Below are positions 1 through 12,056 of a DNA stretch of 64,000 bases, piece after piece. Below the pieces are notes generated by a model. It was not told the DNA's origin, made no database searches, and saw nothing but the letters and a program-made list of their open reading frames with translations. A program made the translations under genes and the position numbers. The stretch lies in assembly GCA_019188255.1 (NCBI GenBank), contig JAETXT010000007.1:4836001-4900000 (forward strand). The letters are read 5' to 3'. The DNA comes from Verticillium longisporum (taxonomy: Eukaryota > Ascomycota > Sordariomycetes > Glomerellales > Plectosphaerellaceae). Position 1 is the first letter of the stretch, and every line of letters begins with the position of its first letter.

Positions 1-145
1 AAGAACAAACAATACAGCATCGTCAATTGCTTCGTGCTCGCCAGAGAATCATATACAACAACTGACTCTTCACCTCTATAACTCTCCTCAACATACCGGC
101 GTTGAAACCTCCTGTTTCTACCCCGCCACCACCAACACCACCATC

Positions 146-1052
146 ATGTCGCCCAGCGCAACATCAGATGCCGTCGCCGCCGCGAAGCCAAACAACGGCA
201 CCGTCGACATTGCCAGTGCGTCACCGCATCCTTCTCTCTCTCCCCCCCATCCTCGTCTCCTCGTCTGCTGACATGACCCCTCCTCCCCCAGACCTCGGCC
301 ACGTCGAGACCCCCAAGGTCCAAGGCCCCTGGACCGTCTCCAAGGCCCTCGCCGCCTCGGCCGCCACAACAGCCCCCTCGCCGACGGGCACGGCGTCGCC
401 AATCCCCTTCTTCCACCTGCTCGAGCGCCTCAAGACGACCAAGCGCGAGGGCTGGCGCCGCTTCGGCATCGCGCGCGGCGAGTCGGTCGCCGACCACATG
501 TACCGCATGTCCCTGATCACGCTGCTCGCGCCGCCGGCCCTGGCGCCGCGCCTCGACCTCGCGCGCTGCATCAAGATGGCCCTCATCCACGACATGGCCG
601 AGTCGCTCGTCGGCGACATCACGCCCGTCGACGGCGTCCCCAAGCCCGAGAAGAACCGCCGCGAGGCCGAGACGATGGACCACATCACCGACGGCCTCCT
701 CGGCGGCGTCTACGGCGGCCTGCCCGGCCGCGAGATCCGCGCCATCTGGCAGGAGTACGAGGACGCCCAGACCATCGACAGCCTGTTCGTGCACGACGTC
801 GACAAGATGGAGCTGCTGCTGCAGATGGTCGAGTACGAGCGCCGCGGCGAGGGCCGCGTCGACCTTGGCGAGTTCGCCTACGTCGCCACCAAGTTTGCGC
901 TGCCCGAGACGAGCGAGTGGGCCGACGCCGTCCTCAAGGAGAGGGAGGACTTCTGGGGCTCTGTCGACCACGTGCACGGCGAGGCTGGCGTCGAGGGCGG
1001 TGTCGGCGAGGACAGGGCGCAGCAGCAGGACCACTACTACGAGAAGAAGTGA
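146..1052 (+). CDS. HD-domain 5'-deoxynucleotidase-like protein (HDDC2/YGK1 family)
   Basis: The gene is join(146..215,292..1052), 276 aa. The ATG at 146 is joined across a 76-bp GT...AG intron (216-291), which puts it in frame with the long open frame. The HD metal-binding signature is visible: a His in ESVADHMYR (about residue 92), His-Asp in ALIHDMAESLVGDITP (123-124), and a later Asp in VHDVDKMELLLQ. This is the HDDC2 / yeast YGL101W-YBR242W family, metal-dependent phosphohydrolases that remove phosphate from deoxynucleoside 5'-monophosphates; it is probably cytosolic. The roughly 60 residues before the HD domain are Ala/Pro/Thr-rich and not conserved. The family assignment is strong; the exact substrate is inferred from the family. 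Confidence 0.85.
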
Positions 1053-2174
1053 GCGGGCGGCAGGGCTCTGCTTTGCGTTCTTTTCAGAGTCATGGGTTGA
1101 TGGGCGATATGCGGCGTTCTTTCTTGGGAGGGCATACAGCGGGCGGGACTGGTACACATTAGACACACTCGCGTGTTGTGATAAAGTAGAGGCTTCGAAG
1201 GACGTGTGTTGTAGATTCCAGGCTCAGCCAGCACAGGAATGATGAACGGTTTCTTTTCCATCATGTTCACCCTTCTCTCTTGTTGTACTGCATGACTGCT
1301 GCAGCCGGCCAGTCTGGAACTCTGTGCCACTGGTCTCCGCTCTCTGCGCGATGACAACTTTAGTACCCAACCTCACAACATTCCAGGCTCTCAGAGGCGA
1401 GCCTGGTCGCTTACAACTGGACCAGACAACAACCCCATAACGACACGGAAAAATCGGTTCAGGACATCCGGGTCCCCGCAGGCTGACCGGCCCCCCACGC
1501 TCTCGCCGACAACATCTTCGTTCGAATAAGCTTAACCACAAGGTATTCTGCTCCTGAGCGAATGCTCTTTTGCAGCCAATGGAGAGCACTACTTTTTGCT
1601 TTGCGTTTTAGTAGCTTCAATAGTTCAGCCTTCAATGTAGATCGCCGGCCCACCCATGGCCTGATCCCCTCGTTAGCCAGGTCAAGCGACGCAGGGCTAC
1701 GGTGTTGACGTCCCCCCCGCAGTGTAATAAGCATAATCATCTGTCTTCTCTGGTGGCCGCATCTCGGATCTGTGATGCGGGCAGCGTCGAACGTGAGAAC
1801 CCTGATGGCTTGAATGCTGGTTCTGTCAGCCAACTGCACGTACGTATAAGCGCAGGCCATCACACGCACAGGCAATACAGGCTATGCACAGTGATGAGGA
1901 GCAGAGTGGGCGAATATTTCTGATTGAAGTATGTACCGTACGGGCATTATAGTCCGCACGCAGCGAAACAACAAAGCAGCCCGTGTTGAACGCATGCTCT
2001 GTGATCACAACTTCATGTCACCGCCAATCAAACGAGCGTCTCTCCTCCATTCTGAGCCTTAGACATCCAATCATCCACCGTGACCTCACGGACTGGTCCC
2101 TATTAGCAAGCCTCTCGAGAAGTTGACAGTTTTCCCCACGGGACAACTGATACTTACATCAAGACTCGGAAGTC
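1053..2174. other. intergenic, no gene seen
   Basis: This spacer follows the HD-domain gene and precedes the 3' end of the small secreted-protein gene on the other strand. Open frames here are short, overlap on both strands and show no recognisable domain. I see no RNA gene or repeat. Confidence 0.5.
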
Positions 2175-2419
2175 TCAGTGGGAATCGCAGTGGTACTGAA
2201 CGAGGCCGTCACCACATTCGGTCTCACCGTGCGAGTGGCAGCCAGAGCTGTTGGGCGTCACGCCCGTCCTGCAGCAGAACTCGCAGTTTCCAATGGGGAG
2301 CAGTTGGTGGGAGGCACGCAGACACGGCGCTCGAGGTGGTTCTCCTCAAGAGGAGAAGGGAGGGCCGTCGCCCGAAGGGCCAGAGGGAGGAGAGCGAGGA
2401 GGACCTTGACGGAGACCAT
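2175..2419 (-). CDS. small cysteine-rich secreted protein, interrupted by an apparent 1-nt frameshift
   Basis: On the minus strand, an ATG at 2419 opens a frame with a clear signal peptide (MVSVKVLLALLPLALRATA) followed by a mature start with RRVCVPPTNC. This frame stops early. A second frame continues without a gap to the stop at 2175 and is rich in Cys, with motifs NCEFCC, GCHSHGE and YHCDSH. Together the two parts have eight cysteines. The switch lies at a GGGG run (2295-2298 on the plus strand), where one more base would join the frames into about 81 aa. Either a base is missing from the sequence or the gene is a recent pseudogene. The architecture (signal peptide, under 100 aa, even Cys number) is that of a secreted effector or antimicrobial-like peptide. 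I do not recognise the family and propose no activity. Confidence 0.55.
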
Positions 2420-2520
2420 TTTGGCTGATGTTGTTCGTTGGAACTTGCGAGGTTGTTGAGTATGAGACGATGAGCTGATGATAATGGAAATATCGTCTCC
2501 TTCCCAGGCAAATAGCCCTC

Positions 2521-2528
2521 TACTTATA
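2521..2528 (-). promoter_or_regulatory. possible TATA box of the cysteine-rich gene
   Basis: TATAAGTA on the minus strand, about 105 bp upstream of the predicted ATG at 2419. Position and sequence suit a fungal core promoter, but this is motif-level evidence only. Confidence 0.35.
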
Positions 2529-3541
2529 CTTCTTCAGCATCGTCTACCGTGTTCTCCTTTTCGTCTCTGCCGCCGATCGCGAGACGCCGGCGTTGCAAAA
2601 GTCGTCGTTGTCGTCTCACTACTGCAACCTGTCTGCCAGTATGATTGGATTCATCCGTAGGGTCCCTCCCACAGTATACGGCCGCGCCTCATGAGGAAGG
2701 CCAGTCAAGGGAGGCTATTCCCAAGGGAGGGCCCCGGACCGTTGCGCTTCATGCCGGCTATTGCAGGTACATGAGGCACTCAATTCCATCCCGTCGTCTG
2801 TTTCGTCCCCAGTTGCTCGTCCGATAGTATTGCGAGCGAGATCCATGTAAACTGCTGACCGGCCTTGGAGCCAAAAAACCGCAAATCAACCTTGAGAGGT
2901 TGTCGCCGCCGTCTCTGGACACAAATCCCGCACAGGGTCCCCTGCAGCTCAAGCCCATGTGAGCTTGAAGTCTTGGCGTGGGATTCATCCGCGAGAGAAA
3001 GATCCCTCCCACAAACCTCTAGATATCCGACAGGCAAGCAACGGAGACCAAGACCCTGGATGTCGCCACCGACGAACAGGCGACAGATAGAGAGCGAATT
3101 CGCATTGGCCCGTTGTGCCTGGGGGCGCGGCCGACAAGAGGATCGAGCCGGGCCACAAGGGTTCTCAATATTGATGTTCACCATGCAGGTTCTCACGAAC
3201 CACCACAGCCTCGGCTGCGGGCCCTGTGACGGCCCAGGTGAGATGCGCCATGCTAGACAAATGCAGAAGGAGGGCTTTGTCTGTCGAGAGGAGAAACTGG
3301 GAATAGCTGACCTGGGATCGCCAACACACGGAGAAGGGCGCGCTTGCCCATGCTTCCAAGCTCCCATGCTTCCAAGCTCCCACGCTTCCTTGTCCTCATG
3401 CCCGCTGTAGCAGGGAGCCTGCTCAGGCGAGGATGTATAAGAGCCTCCTGTTCGCCGTGCAGGAGATGCATGAGACCTCCCGTCACTCGTTAGCCTCATC
3501 TCAAAACAGCAGCTTACACAGCGAGATCAGAGGACCCAACC
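2529..3541. other. intergenic between divergent secreted-protein genes
   Basis: This spacer separates the minus-strand cysteine-rich gene from the plus-strand repeat-protein gene, so it should hold both promoters. The open frames in it (for example 2865-3410 plus and 2780-3499 minus) overlap antisense and have no domain or codon structure that I trust. A short tandem repeat lies at 3349-3389. Confidence 0.5.
3349..3389. repeat. 16-bp tandem repeat, about 2.6 copies
   Basis: The unit CATGCTTCCAAGCTCC occurs twice exactly, followed by a third partial copy (CACGCTTCC). It lies about 150 bp upstream of the repeat-protein ATG. Confidence 0.8.
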
Positions 3542-5672
3542 ATGGCACGCTCTTGGACCGCCCCTCTCCTCATGGCCGGCCTGGCCGCGGCCCTACCGCA
3601 AGGCACTCCCGTCGCCCCGTCGCCCTCCGGGCAGGACTGCACGTAAGCTTAAATCAGCCCTATGAATGTGTGCACGACTCGCTGACAACAATCACCAGCT
3701 GGCACGAGGACCACTGGGACTGCTTGGCCCATGCGAGACGGTGACTACCACACGGCTCGCTATTGATGCGACCGTCACTGACTGGGACGCCTTCCGGTCG
3801 TCCATGGACGCTGAGCACTCGACTTCTGATGTCCCTTTCACTGGAAGCAGCGTCTTTGTGCACACCTCGCTGTACACCTACCCTGGTGGCAGCTTCACTG
3901 GGTACCAGCTGTACGACTCGCATGCCTTGACGCGTGCCGGCTTTAGCATCACCACTGAGCTGGTGGCTGAGACCAGCTGCCCGACGACCTTCACTCTGCC
4001 GCCGTCGCCGACTGGTGCCAATTGCAGCCCTCACCAGGACCATTGTAAGTAGATCGACTCGAGCCGGTACCCAAGAATAAAAAAGCTGACAGTAACGCAA
4101 GGGCACTGCGACCCGACCTCTGTTGTGGCACCCACCACCACAGCGCCGCCCGTCGACGACACGGAGTGCACTCCTCACAACGACCACTGGCACTGCCCGC
4201 CAGGCGTTGAAGAGCCCCCCTTCCCACCTGGGGGAGAACCTCCTGTCGCGTCGCCTTCGACCACGCTCCCTGTGGAAGAGGAAGACGATTGCACGCCTCA
4301 CGGAGACCATTGGCACTGCCCGCCAGGCGTCGAGGAACCCCCTTTCCCGCCTGGAGGTCAGCCTACTACCACTCGTCCCACGACTACCCCAACCACGCCT
4401 CCATCAGCTCCCGACGACGATGAGGAATGCACGCCCCACGACGACCACTGGCATTGCCCGCCAGGCGTTGAAGAGCCCCCCTTCCCGCCTGGAGGTCAGC
4501 CTGGCCCTCCCACCACCCCCCCTCCGTCGGGCGGCGGCGGTGATGGCGGCGAGGAAGAATGCACTCCTCATGGTGACCACTGGCACTGTCCTCCTGGCGT
4601 CGAAGAACCTGCTTTCCCTCCTGGTGGCTCGCCCTCTGACCCTACGACCCCTCCTCCGGCCGGCGGCGATAGCGGGGAGTGCACCGCCCACGATGATCAC
4701 TGGCACTGCCCCCCCGGAGTCGAGGAGCCTGATTTCCCCCCCGGCGGCGAGCCGTCCGATCCCACTGCACCTCCCCCGGCCGGCGGTGAGGGAGAGTGCA
4801 CCGCCCACGACGACCACTGGCACTGCCCTCCTGGTGTGGAGGAGCCTGCTTTCCCCCCCGGCGGCGAGCCGTCCGATCCCACTGCACCTCCCCCGGCCGG
4901 CGGTGAAGGAGAGTGCACCGCTCACGATGATCATTGGCACTGCCCCCCCGGAGTCGAGGAGCCTGATTTCCCCCCCGGTGGCGAGCCGTCCGATCCCACT
5001 ACACCTCCCCCGGCCGGCGGTGAAGAAGAGTGCACCGCCCACGACGACCACTGGCACTGCCCTCCTGGCGTTGAGGAGCCCTCGATCCCTCCAGGAAGCG
5101 AGCCTGGTTCCGGCGACCATGGGGATGACCACAGCGGCACCGGCGAGTGCACTGCTCACGACGACCACTGGCACTGCCCTGAGGGTGTCGAGGAGCCACC
5201 CTACCCTCCCGGCGGAGAGCCTGGTTCTGGAGAGCACGGCGGCTCGGACGAGTCGGCTACCGAGTGTACTGCGCACGACGACCACTGGCACTGTCCCGAG
5301 GGCGTCGAGGAACCCGCCAACCCCCCGGGCAGCCAGCCTGGTGCCGAAGGCGCAGGAGGCGCAGAAGGCACCGAGACCGAGTGCACCGCTCATGACGATC
5401 ACTGGCACTGTCCCGAGGGCGTTGAAGAACCCTCGTACCCCCCTGGGGGTGAGCCTGGCTCAGAGGGCGCTGGCGCTGGCGGCGATGGAAGCGCTTCGGG
5501 AGAGTGTGTCGCGCACGATGACCACTGGCACTGCCCTGAAGGGGTTCCAGAGCCTGATTCGCCGCCGGCGCCAGAGGTGGTTGAAGTGTCGGGCGCTGCT
5601 TCGTTCGATGTGACCAAGGCGTACATGGTGGCCTTTGCGACGATTCCCCTTCTCTTCGGTCTCATGGGCTGA
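3542..5672 (+). CDS. GPI-anchored secreted protein with ~14 C-x2-H-x-D-H-W-H-C repeats (one apparent frameshift)
   Basis: Exons are about 3542..3642, 3699..4044 and 4102..5672. The protein starts with a signal peptide (MARSWTAPLLMAGLAAALP) and ends with a hydrophobic tail (AYMVAFATIPLLFGLMG) after Gly/Ala/Ser, as in GPI-anchored wall proteins. Twelve full repeats of the type ECTAHDDHWHCPPGVEEP lie in exon 3, spaced by Pro/Gly/Thr-rich linkers. Two degenerate units are assembled across the introns: DCTWHEDHWDC over intron 1 and NCSPHQDHWHC over intron 2, which supports both splice choices. A non-repeat domain of about 100 aa lies between them (around 3740-4000). After the first unit the frame breaks near 3726-3730 (TTGGCCC); one extra base there restores it. 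The paired Cys and clustered His/Asp suggest metal binding at the cell surface, but this is inference; I know no function for this family. Confidence 0.75.
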
Positions 5673-6207
5673 AACTTTTGTTCTTTGATGCGGCGAGATA
5701 TGTGTAGATGAGGTATGGGCATGCTCTTCTCTCTAGGTAGCTGAGATCGTGCCCGCCTCGGAGCCTCCGTTGACGACCCCCAAGAGGAGCAGGTTCAAAC
5801 ATTATTAGTTAATGTCAAATACACTTGTTAGGCATATTTCCACTTCCATCATGCATGCCTCTTGGAGTAAGATTGCCATGGTGATTTGATGCCTGCCCAT
5901 ATATGGGGGATTAATGTTCTGTCTGGAATAAGGGGCAAGGTAGCCCCGTTGCCTCATGTGTCAGCTCGGACCTGTGTGTGTCCTAGCATGGTGTCTCATG
6001 CCTATATCGGTGGTTGAAACAGATCTGCTCGGTAACTCGATGCATCCCTGTCGTCGGAAGACAGATGACTTGCGTGATGCTGCATGGTTGGGATGGAAAT
6101 GGAGGTTCCATGTTGGTGCCTAGAGCTGATCCTGGTACCAACGTTGTCTCTCGGGTTCATCAGGTGGCCTCCTCTGCGCTTATCTAATCGGTCATAGGAC
6201 CCTGACG
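5673..6207. other. 3' flank and intergenic, no gene seen
   Basis: Ordinary base composition with no convincing open frame. It ends at the left edge of the nested transposon block. Confidence 0.5.
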
Positions 6208-6218
6208 AAGCTGCCTGG
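6208..6218 (+). repeat. left copy of 11-bp flanking duplication
   Basis: AAGCTGCCTGG sits directly before the left 188-bp repeat and recurs at 33788-33798 directly after the right end of the block. This looks like a target-site duplication made when the outermost element inserted. Confidence 0.6.
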
Positions 6219-6406
6219 AGAAATGGGAATCAATCAGGAATTGCCGAGAAGCCAGCAGAAATCGCATAAGTAATAGGGGTTCAAGTTAGTTATTATATTA
6301 GTTAAAAAAAGAGAAGTCGAGAAATGGATATCTAGTGAACCCTTAATATTGTATGCCCTCGCTAGACGTATACCTTTATTATATTATATTCCCTATCCTA
6401 TTCTCC
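6219..6406 (+). repeat. left terminal direct repeat of element A
   Basis: 188 bp, aligned without gaps to 33592-33779. Every difference is a C/T or G/A transition. Here the outer (left) third is unmutated and the inner (right) part carries the T/A versions. Confidence 0.85.
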
Positions 6407-7064
6407 TAAGTAACTATCTTCTACTAGGCCGCTTATAGCCTTAACCTATATAATACCCCTATTTTCTTTATATATATAGTACTCTATTTATATCTATTTA
6501 ATTACTTAGGGGGTAAAAGCTTTAGTTCTCTAGATATATAGTCCTCCGAATATATCCTAAGTAAGAAGAAAAAGAAGAGAAGCTAGTATTAGTAACTATT
6601 ATTAAGCGTCTAATCCTATTAATTAAACTATAACCCTTATAGACCTTTAAAGGAACTAGGTCGATAATAGAGGATAATAGCTATAATTATAATATAAGAA
6701 TAACTTAAATAAAAAGAGAAAGTATAGATATAGGATTAGTTATAGAGAGAAGACTAGTTACGATAATAGGTTATATAGTAGTCTTTAATAGTTAAGATAA
6801 GGCCGATAATAAGCTATCTACTAGAGAACTACTAAATTAAGAAATTAATTGTAGAAGACGTCCTAATAATAATAAAGAATTAATTATAATAATAGGGCTA
6901 GGTCGATAAAAATAATCGTATTATAGAATTAAGTATCGTATTATAGGTATTAAGTTATCGTAATAAAGAATTAATAATAATAAAGAATTAGTTATAATAA
7001 TAGACCGAATTATTATAGAAATAATTATATAAATAGAATTAGATAAAGTATTATAGGAGATAAG
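6407..7064. other. RIP-degraded interior of element A
   Basis: AT-rich sequence dominated by TA, TTA and TAG, with practically no CA or TG dinucleotides. No open frame longer than noise survives. Confidence 0.7.
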
Positions 7065-7540
7065 TGTAACAACCAAGGAAGCAGGGCGGCCGCGAATCGA
7101 CGACCCCGCGATCAGGGAACGCGATAAGATAAGAATCGGGCCCACCTGGCAAATCACGTGATGGCTCACTCAGACATAAAGGGTGAGTCGTCGGGCTCAC
7201 CAAGGACGCCGCAGTGAGCCAGGGAATGGCTCACGGGATAACACACCGTGATCCTAACATCATGGATCACCAACAACTAACCAGTGAGCCATCCAACATG
7301 AGCTCACCACCTAACACAACAAGGACAGGATGGCAGGTATATAAGGACGGACATTCTGGACTTGTAGATACATTCTTTCTCACGACAGTGATCAATCTAA
7401 GTCTTACCTTGTATTCATTGTAACGAGTGCGCAACGCCTTACGACACCACATCGTCTCAGAGTCACAACCTAAGCTTCTGCAAACAGCAACCCCAACCCT
7501 CTGACAGTGTTCCCCCTTCGGAAGCTGCCAGGTCGTAACA
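7065..7540 (+). mobile_element. solo LTR of the Ty3/gypsy family
   Basis: 476 bp starting TGTAACAACC and ending GGTCGTAACA, flanked on both sides by the 5-bp duplication ATAAG (7060-7064 and 7541-7545). It is a diverged relative of the 453-bp LTRs of element C, read in the opposite orientation. No internal region is attached, so it is the product of LTR-LTR recombination. It keeps normal GC content although it sits in RIP-saturated sequence, so it arrived after the RIP of its surroundings. Confidence 0.9.
7338..7345 (+). promoter_or_regulatory. LTR TATA box
   Basis: TATATAAG followed by GACGGACATTC in the solo LTR. The same motif is present in the LTRs of element C at the matching place, which suggests the retroelement promoter. 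Confidence 0.5.
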
Positions 7541-7545
7541 ATAAG

Positions 7546-10500
7546 TTATAGTAATAAAAATTAATTATAATAATAGATTAAGCTATTAAGAAAGTAATTA
7601 TATTATAGAGACGATTATAGAATTATAGAGAATAAAATAATCGAGATAAGGAATTAGTTATAGTAATAGACTAAGCTAATATCGCTAAGTCTATTATAGA
7701 AAGTTAATAAGTTATAAGAATAGGGTTAGGCTTAAGCCTAAGCCTCTAAGTTACTATCTAAGGATAGGATTATATATAATAATAGAAGTATATTAGGTCT
7801 AGGTATTAACTCTAGCTTATCCTCCTAGTTATTATAGCTATCCTATTAATAATATAAGCTAAGCTCTATAAGTAATTATTCTAGTTAAGTAATCTATCTT
7901 ATTATAGGGTTAGCTATAACTCTTTAAGCCTCGCCTCGGATTATATAGAATAAAACCCTATTACCCTTATAGGCTAGTAAGGGATCCCCTATATATATAG
8001 TTAAATAGTTATTATAGATACTATTAAGTAAGTAGTATAATCCGGATATAGCTCTCTTAAGGTCCTATAGGCTTAGTCGTATAAGGATATTAGCGGTAAT
8101 ATATAGGGTTAGAGTTATATATATAGGGATATCTAGTCCTATTAATAATAGGACGGGTATAAATACTTAAGAATAAAGTATATCCGTAATATTATTTAGC
8201 TATTTTATTATATCGTCTAGTAAAAAATAATATAGCTCTCTAATTATTAAGATTTCCTATTAATTATTATACTAGATCTATACTAGGATATCTAATATAG
8301 CCTATCTAATTAGGGGAATAAAGTCGTTAGGACTAGCTAGGTTAATTAATTACTTAAACCTTAAAGGTAGACCTATAAAATCTAAGCTAGTATAATAGGG
8401 AATAATTACGATTAAATCGTATAGCTAAGTAAGTTAATTACTTAATACGAAGTTAGGTATTTATAATACTCTATCTAAATATAACTCCGCCTCTAGAGCT
8501 TAAGATACGCTTCCTATTAGGCTATAATATCGTCCCCTAAAATAAATTATATTACTTAAGTCGATATTAAATCGATTAATAGGGATTCCTTAATCGAATA
8601 CCTCTAATAACCCTCTATATATCTTTATAAGAGCTATTTATACTAAAAGCTAAATTATTAATCTTATTTATATATCTATAACGTTTACTAGATCTCCTAC
8701 CCGAAAGGAATCGATTAGTAGTTTATATAAATTATTAGCTATAAGTCTATATATAATAGAGGCTATTAAGGTAGAAGTAATAAGTAAAGTATTAATAATA
8801 TATTAATAAGGTCGTAATAATTTAAGGATTTCTATATATAAGGCTAAGAAGATTATTATATATTAAGTACTTATACTTTAAACGTCTAATAGAGTATTAA
8901 GCTAGATATCTAAGTTAAGATAGCGAAACTAAATACTATCTAGCTATCCTAGATATATAATCTCTAAATATATAATCTCCTTTATTATAATATCCTATTC
9001 CCTTAAATAATAAGGGAATCCTAGAGTTTATACTATTAATATTAATCCTATATCCTAGACCTCGTCTTCGTCGGCGGTAAAGGCTAGAGGAGCTTAGGTA
9101 TTAGGGATATAAGAGCTTAATATTAAAGATAATAGAATAAGTATCTAATTATCCTCGTTTAGATTTAGCTAATAATATAGCTCTAGGATATATCCCTAAT
9201 TAAATTATTTAGCTTCTACGTTTAGCGTACTATAAATAAAGTAAGATCGATCCTCTATATATCTAATATATATAAACCTATAAAAATATATAAATAGAGC
9301 TATATTATAAAGTTCGTATAGCTTAAAGAAGTATAGGTAATAGGCTAGGAAAGTAGCTAGGGAAATAGTTAGAATTTTATAATTAATAGTAAAATAGCTA
9401 TTAAAGGGGTTATAGGCTAGTAATTCTATTTTATATTTTAGGTCTAGAAGAATATAAGCTTAAGTTAATATATTAAAGATAGCTAAATTAAATAGAATAA
9501 GGTCTATCTTTATATTATCTAATCCTTATATTAAGAAGTTAATTATTTCTATTAGGACCTTTAATATTCTTAGGTAGGGGATCCTAAAGTCGAAGGACCT
9601 TTAGGGCTAGATATTAGCGGCTTGGTTATAGGTACGTAAGCCTAGATAGTTCCTTAGAGATCGTTTTTTATTATCGATATATCTATCCTCTATAAATAGT
9701 TAAAGTAATAGATAAGAGTATACTCGGTTCATATTATCGGTTAAGTATTATAATCGTTATCTAAATAAAATAGATCCGCGGATATTAATATCGTTAATTA
9801 AAACCTTTTTAATAAAGGATAGGCTTCTAAGTATTAATAATTAATAATATAATAGCTTTATATAAGAATTAAAATTAGCTTTATTCGACCTAAATATAGT
9901 TCTTTAATAATTATCCCCTAAATTAGGAGCGTTCTAGGGTATTATTTACGAATATTTTCCTCTATAATAGAATAAGCATTTAGTCTTATTATCCTATTTA
10001 TAATAAAAGCTATTATCTACGGATATTATAATAATATTATTATCTAGTTTCGGGTTCTATAACTCGGGCTCTAGGGCTAATATACTAGAATAATAGGCTA
10101 GCTAAGAGACGATTACTTATCTAGATCCGTCCTAGGTATAATATAGTCTAATTATAGTCTATCTAGGCTAGCTAGGTTAATAAAGGAGAACCTATTTATT
10201 AAGGACCTTAATTAATTTAATAATAAATATAAAATAGCTTTCGGTTAAACCTTTTATTATAAGCTCCTCTATAAGTTATCGGATATATTATAGTATAACC
10301 GTCTCTAAGCTTTTAGGGTTACTATTAGTATTAACGTTTATAAGACTAGCTTCTTATAGATAATCCTCTAAGGTATTATCGGACTAGCTCTAAGTATCCT
10401 CCTTAGCGTCCGCGTTATTAATTAATTCCTTAGTTAGATAGTTAGTAATAGCTTAGGATACTAGTTAAATTACTAGCTCTAGCTAACCCTAGCCTTAGGC

Positions 10501-11861
10501 CTACGAGGTAGTAAGGTTACTTATATTAAGCTTCCTTAGATATATATTAAGTTATAAGGTAGATAGCTATAGGTAAAAATCGTAAATAAGTAGTTATAGA
10601 AGAATTAGGGATAGTAATTAGATATAATAGCTAGGAAGGACTACGGTCTTAAGGGTTTACTTATTAGTTTCTAGCCTTATAATAAGTTCCCTTAATTTTC
10701 CTATTCTTACCTTAGACTTCTAGTAGTAAGATATATAATTAGAAGGAGTAAATAATTAGGGTAAATAAGTTAGATATCGTAAATTATATCTCTTCTAGAG
10801 CTAGAGCTCCTAAAGTATATAAATTAAGGAAGAGTATATATAATAAAATAAAGTAGGTAATTAGGAAGGTAAATAGTAATATAGGTATATAGTAAGAGGT
10901 AAAGGAGGAAGAAGAAGGAAGAGGAGGAGGAAGAGGTATAAGAAGAAGAAGAAGGAAGAAACTTAGGTATAATATTATAATTACTACTCCTACCTCCTAT
11001 CCGACCTAAGTAGCTATAAGTTTACTTATAAGTACCTCTAAGGCCTATTTAATACATCCTCTTTTAATATAATTACACTAAATAACCCTCTTCTAAAGTA
11101 ATTATATTAATAACCTCCTTCTAAAGTAGCCCTTTTATTATTATATTACGATTATCCTAGTCTTATACTTTAGCCTTCTTAATAGCTTCTTAAATAGTAA
11201 CTATCTATCTTCTATAGCTAGATATCCTTATCGTGGTCGAAACTCCTTTAGATAGTCCTAGTATCGCTCTAGGGCTATAAGTATACCGTCTAGTTTCTTA
11301 ATACTATATATCCTCTATCTATATTATTCTAATATCTAGAAAGGCCCCCTCTATCGGGCCTCTAGTTTTAGTAGTTTACTTTCCTAAACTAGTATTACTA
11401 GTATATTAATAGTAAATAGCTATATAGTCCGGAGCTAGTGCTTAGTAATAGTAGTAGCTCTCTCTCTAGAGTTATAGTGAATACGGTCTTGATAGAACTT
11501 AATTCGGGCTATCTATGCTTCTATAGTATTAGCCTAGGAGGACGAGCTATATTCTAGCCTCTAGTTAGGTCTAGTTATAGTTACTAGTAGCGATATCCTA
11601 GATAGAGATAGGTACTATTACTCTATATTACTAATTAATAGTATCCTATATATAATCTTATATAGTGAGTAACCTATTATAGCTATATACTTAGAGTTTA
11701 GGGCTTTAGTATACTATCGATAGTCTAGGTCTTAGTCTATATAGCTAGCCCTTATATAGTTTATTACTTATTATATTAATTAGTTAATTACCTCTATTAT
11801 ATTAAAGCTTTTATATAACTAGGCTAGTCCTAGAATTACGCTTACGCTTATACGGGCTAGG
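7546..11861. other. RIP-degraded interior of element A (no intact gene)
   Basis: About 4.3 kb with the same TA-rich, CpA/TpG-poor composition and no significant open frame. It presumably encodes the mutated coding region of element A, but I cannot assign a protein by eye. Confidence 0.6.
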
Positions 11862-12056
11862 TATTACGACCTAGTAGCTTCTAAAGGGGGAATACTATTA
11901 GAGGGTTAGGGTTACTATTTATAGAAGCTTAGGTTATAACTCTAAGACGATATAGTATCGTAAAGCGTTACGTATTCGTTATAATAGATATAAAGTAAGA
12001 CTTAGATTAATTACTATCGTAAGAAAGAATATATCTATAAGTATAGAATACCTATC
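11862..12056 (-). repeat. left LTR of element B, first part
   Basis: A RIP-mutated counterpart of the first 195 bp of the family LTR (TATTACGACC for TGTTACGACC). Element C is inserted at its right edge; the LTR resumes after 18924 and ends at 19202. Confidence 0.8.

Noticed and set aside
144..1166. 340-codon minus-strand frame opposite the HD-domain gene
   Set aside because: GC-driven shadow; the plus strand has the HD motifs and a spliced in-frame start.
2780..3499. 239-codon minus-strand frame and 181-codon plus-strand frame in the same interval
   Set aside because: Mutually antisense, contain the 16-bp tandem repeat and show no domain.
4125..5672. CRISPR-like or non-coding satellite array
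   Set aside because: Repeats are in frame, vary synonymously and encode a conserved motif with signal peptide and GPI tail.
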